NCBI GenBank assembly: GCA_023014485.1 | Contig: JAJOZX010000995.1 | Coordinates: forward strand, 288,501 to 352,500 | Origin: Bathynomus jamesi | Taxonomy: Eukaryota > Arthropoda > Malacostraca > Isopoda > Cirolanidae | Direction of reading: 5' to 3' | Length of the DNA stretch: 64,000 bases | Shown: positions 61,667 through 64,000 of the stretch, piece after piece | Numbering within the stretch: position 1 is the first letter of the stretch | How the letters are laid out: every line of letters begins with the position of its first letter | Notes under the pieces: model-generated | Told to the model about the DNA's origin: nothing | The model's database searches: none | Seen by the model: only the letters and a program-made list of their open reading frames with translations | Translations under genes and position numbers: made by a program

Positions 61667-62134
61667 GGAACTTTTGTTAATATTGAAATTAGGGACGTTA
61701 TTAAGGAGCCTACGAGAGAACGTGATATTTTAGATTTTGTTTTAAGTAAACACCTAGACTTAATTGATAATATCTCTGTAGGAGTAGGCTGACCATACGT
61801 ACCGTTTTGAACGGGACAGTACCGTTTGTTTTATATTTCCTGGCCGTCCCGTCGTTTTAATAAAAATGTCAATTTTGTCCCGGTTTATGTACTTACTTTT
61901 TCATGAATACAGAATATTACATAACCCCGTCCCTTTTTTGCCATCCCAATGTCCCGTTTTTGTCTCAAGGAAATATGGTCAGCCTATGTAGGAGGCTACT
62001 TCACCACTGATCATAGGCCAATAACATTTGAAATTAAAATTAATGTTCATAATTCAGAGAGCCTGGAATACATTTTGGATTTTAAAAGAGCTAAATTTCG
62101 TGACATGAAACTGCAACTTTTGACCCATAATTAA
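61667..62134 (+). pseudogene. CR1-like endonuclease C-terminus, split by a hAT-type MITE
   Basis: Left of the insertion it reads VNIEIRDVIKEPTRERDI and LDFVLSKHLDLIDNISVG. Right of it, GYFTTDHRPITFEIKI and FKRAKFRDMKLQL continue. EPTRE, ILDFVL and DHRPI are hallmarks of this domain. The insertion plus target duplication is 210 bp, a multiple of three, so the host frame is the same on both sides. Confidence 0.8.
61785..61986. mobile_element. hAT-type MITE (202 bp)
   Basis: The terminal inverted repeats are TAGGCTGACCATA and TATGGTCAGCCTA. The 8-bp TGTAGGAG occurs on both sides (61777-61784, 61987-61994). An 8-bp duplication and TAGG-type ends fit hAT elements. The interior has several copies of GTCCCG/CGGGAC but no coding frame of its own, so it is non-autonomous. 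An ATG frame that begins inside at 61949 merely runs into the host LINE. Confidence 0.85.
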
Positions 62135-62567
62135 TTGGGATGAGGCTCCATGGCACGATGATATTAATGGCACATGGACTTTTTTCAAATTATTTTATAC
62201 GTTTAGAATAAAGTAATACTCCATTACGTAAAAATAGACTGGCGAAGTCTGTTAAACCTAAATGGTGGAATGCTGAAATTAAAAGCATTTTAACATTAAA
62301 AAGGAACACGTATTTCAAATTTAAAGAAAAAATAATTTGTCCGATGAAAATGCTTACAAGTTATTGAGAAGGCGAAGGAAAACAACTTATTAGGAAAAGT
62401 AACCACAACTATGAGCTATATGTAGTGAACTAAATTAAACTGAATCCGAAGGAATTCTATAATTATGTGAGGAATAAAGAAGTAGCTTCGCAGACTGTTG
62501 GTCCGTGTTTACTGACAAAAATATGAACAACATTCCCGTTCCCGTAATCATGCTCAGTGATGATCAT
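62133..62567 (+). pseudogene. CR1-like linker between endonuclease and RT
   Basis: NWDEAPWHDDINGTWTFFKLF, then after a shift PLRKNRLAKSVKPKWWNAEI, LKRNTYFKFKEK, NPKEFYNYVRNKEVASQTVG and, in another frame, VFTDKNMNNIPVPVIMLSDD. PKWWN and NPKxFYxYVR are well-conserved CR1 landmarks. At least three indels and several stops are present. Confidence 0.72.
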
Positions 62568-62571
62568 TTAA

Positions 62572-62659
62572 CCCTTTGAGACTGGAATTTTTTGTACGGT
62601 TAAGTTATGAACGCGTGTATTTGAAACGCTACCAATTTGTACCGGTCGTCCTGAAAGGG
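62572..62659. mobile_element. piggyBac-type MITE (88 bp)
   Basis: TTAA lies at both edges (62568-62571 and 62660-62663). The ends are CCCTTTGAG and, inverted, CCCTTTCAG. TTAA targets with CCC(T) ends are diagnostic of piggyBac-family insertions. The 92-bp net insertion shifts the LINE frame between DDHL and KLHDFIISESE. There is no internal coding sequence. Confidence 0.82.
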
Positions 62660-62663
62660 TTAA

Positions 62664-63283
62664 AACTTCACGATTTTATCATTAGTGAAAGTGAAGTACT
62701 CTCGGCCATAAGTAAAATTAATCTTAATAAAACTCGAGGCCCAGATAAGCTCTACACTAGGGTATTTAAAGAAATGAACTGCACAATAGTTTTTCCTCTC
62801 ATATATACATTTAATAAATCGTTAGAGTTTGGAGAAGTTCCGTTCGATAGGAAACTTGCAAACATTACACCAATATTTAAAAAAGGGGACAAATTGCTTC
62901 CGGGAAATTATCGTCCCATTACTCTGACTTCAGTAGTTGGTAAGTTTATGGAGACGATCGTTCGGGACAAAATAGTTAATCACTTTGAAATTAATAAATT
63001 AATCACAAATTCTCAACAAGGTTTTCGACGTAATCGTTCTTCTCTTACTAATCTCCTCAATTTCTTTAATGATATTGTAAATATATATGACGAAAGTAAA
63101 ACAACAGATATTGTATATTTCGATTTTCAAAAGGCGTTTGATAAAGTATCACAGAGGAGGTTATTAGCTAAACTTCATTCTCACGGAATTGATGGTAATG
63201 TTCTCAAACGGATTAAAAACTGGCTTAGTGGACGTAAACAAAGAGTGGTCCTTAATGGCAAAGCATCTACTGGAAAAGTGTAA
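62664..63283 (+). pseudogene. CR1-like reverse transcriptase, fingers and palm part
   Basis: The frame reads SEVLSAISKINLNKTRGPDKL, VPFDRKLANITPIFKKGD, YRPITLTSVVGKFMETIV, NSQQGFRRNRSSLTNLL, the motif A segment YFDFQKAFDKVSQ, and NWLSGRKQRVVLNGKAS. It ends at a stop at 63281 created by a one-base shift. The open frame seems to start at 62576 only because it runs in from the piggyBac-type MITE; that start is not real. Confidence 0.85.
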
Positions 63284-63716
63284 CTAGGTGCGTACCCCAG
63301 GGATCACTTCTGGGAACAGTTCTTTTTATTATTTAATATCAATGACATCGACATAGAAATTAAGATTATAATTTAAAAATTTGTGGATGATACCAAACTA
63401 GGGGTACGAACAAAATCAGCGACAGAACGTTTACAGATTCAAGAATATATTAATAAATAAATTACTCGAGTGGACAGAAATTTGTCAAATGAACTTTAAT
63501 ATACATAAATGTAAAACGTTGCCTATCGGTAGAAACAATGTTAAAGAAAAGCATTTTATGCCCGACAATACACTAACGAGTGTTACGGAAGAGAAAGATT
63601 TAGGTATTATTGTTACTGGCACTCTTAAACCAAGCAAGCAATGTATCGATGCGGTCAGAAAAGCAAATAGGATCTTAGGATTTGTTGGCAGATCATTTGA
63701 ATTTAAGTCCGATTAA
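63284..63716 (+). pseudogene. CR1-like reverse transcriptase, motif B to thumb
   Basis: TRCVPQGSLLGTVLF (motif B) is followed, after a shift, by NINDIDIEI and the catalytic FVDDTKLG at 63380-63403. CR1 elements usually have FADD, so the A is V here. After another shift LLEWTEICQMNFNIHKCK, EEKDLGIIVTGTLKPSKQC and KANRILGFVGRSFEFKSD follow, typical of the CR1/L2 thumb. Confidence 0.83.
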
Positions 63717-64000
63717 ACAATGCTAATATTATATAATTCTTTAGTACGCCCCCACCTGGAATACTGCGTTCAGGTTTGGTCCCCATATTTACGACAGAAC
63801 ATAGAATGGAGACAATGCAGCGACAGCTACTAAGATGATTCCTAGACTTAGAAACAAATCATATGCTGCCCGTTTAGAAATGTTAAATTCGAGGAGATTT
63901 AATCCAAATGTTTAAAATAATTAAAGGTTTTGATAATGTCGACGCCGAAAAATATTTCACATTCAGAAATGCAGATAGAACTCGCGGTAATGGTCTCAAA
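63717..64000 (+). pseudogene. CR1-like RT C-terminal region, runs off the window
   Basis: TMLILYNSLVRPHLEYCVQ and VWSPYLRQNIE are followed by a badly shifted stretch, then DLIQMFKIIKGFDNVDAEKY and FTFRNADRTRGNGLK up to the last base. These are the standard CR1 C-terminal motifs. The 3' end of the element lies beyond the window. Confidence 0.8.

Larger units (their letters stand above)
61651..64000 (+). mobile_element. CR1-like LINE fragment interrupted by two MITEs
   Basis: Coding remnants run from the endonuclease C-terminus through the RT to the window end, in plus orientation and in normal order. Frameshifts occur near 62133, 62215, 63283, 63330 and 63716. A hAT-type MITE and a piggyBac-type MITE are inserted. 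The 5' part of the element is missing or lies unrecognised left of 57920, so the preceding LINE may have inserted into it. Confidence 0.8.

Overview
This window is repetitive, non-coding eukaryotic DNA. I find no cellular protein-coding gene, rRNA, tRNA or CRISPR array. APE-type LINE fragments of the CR1/L2 and I/Jockey-Ingi styles, together with hAT-type and piggyBac-type MITEs, point to a metazoan. An arthropod or crustacean is plausible, but that is a weak inference.

Bases 1-56006 are one head-to-tail array of a strongly AT-rich unit of about 5.6-5.9 kb. The window holds ten copies of a ~500-bp block and nine complete ~5.2-kb spacers, plus a partial spacer at the left edge. I read the ~500-bp block as an LTR-like segment: it starts TGTTAGCAGCC, ends GGGGTTAACA, and is followed 3 nt later by TGGCGACC, a primer-binding-site-like motif. 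The array stops at 56006 exactly at the end of this block, where a retroelement would end. The array therefore looks like LTR-internal-LTR-internal-...-LTR of a non-autonomous, LARD-like element without gag or pol, possibly spread by unequal recombination. This model is inference; the periodicity and the boundary are seen directly.

Each unit is built of nested minisatellites (periods of about 13, 15, 17, 18, 20, 32 and 41 bp). It also carries two or three poly(A) tracts, a conserved palindrome plus a TGACGTCA site, and a hairpin. The array has internal history. The five left copies carry a second poly(A) cassette (type A) where the five right copies carry an older sequence (type B). Internal regions 6 and 8 share a private variant block that the copy between them lacks.

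From 56007 to 57920 there is (TA)n, a possible unrelated solo-LTR-like promoter segment, a cluster of GC-rich hairpins, a 34-35 bp hairpin minisatellite, the C-terminal end of a CR1/L2-like reverse transcriptase, and a (CT)n(AT)n(GT)n microsatellite.

From 57921 to about 61650 lies a nearly full-length but dead LINE: a 2A-like motif, an endonuclease, a reverse transcriptase with YADD, and a C-terminal CCHC finger. It has several frameshifts and four in-frame stops, and it is flanked by short direct repeats. From about 61651 to the end is a second, CR1-like LINE (endonuclease C-terminus through reverse transcriptase). It is broken by frameshifts and by two small DNA-transposon insertions: a hAT-type MITE with an exact 8-bp target duplication, and a piggyBac-type MITE at TTAA.
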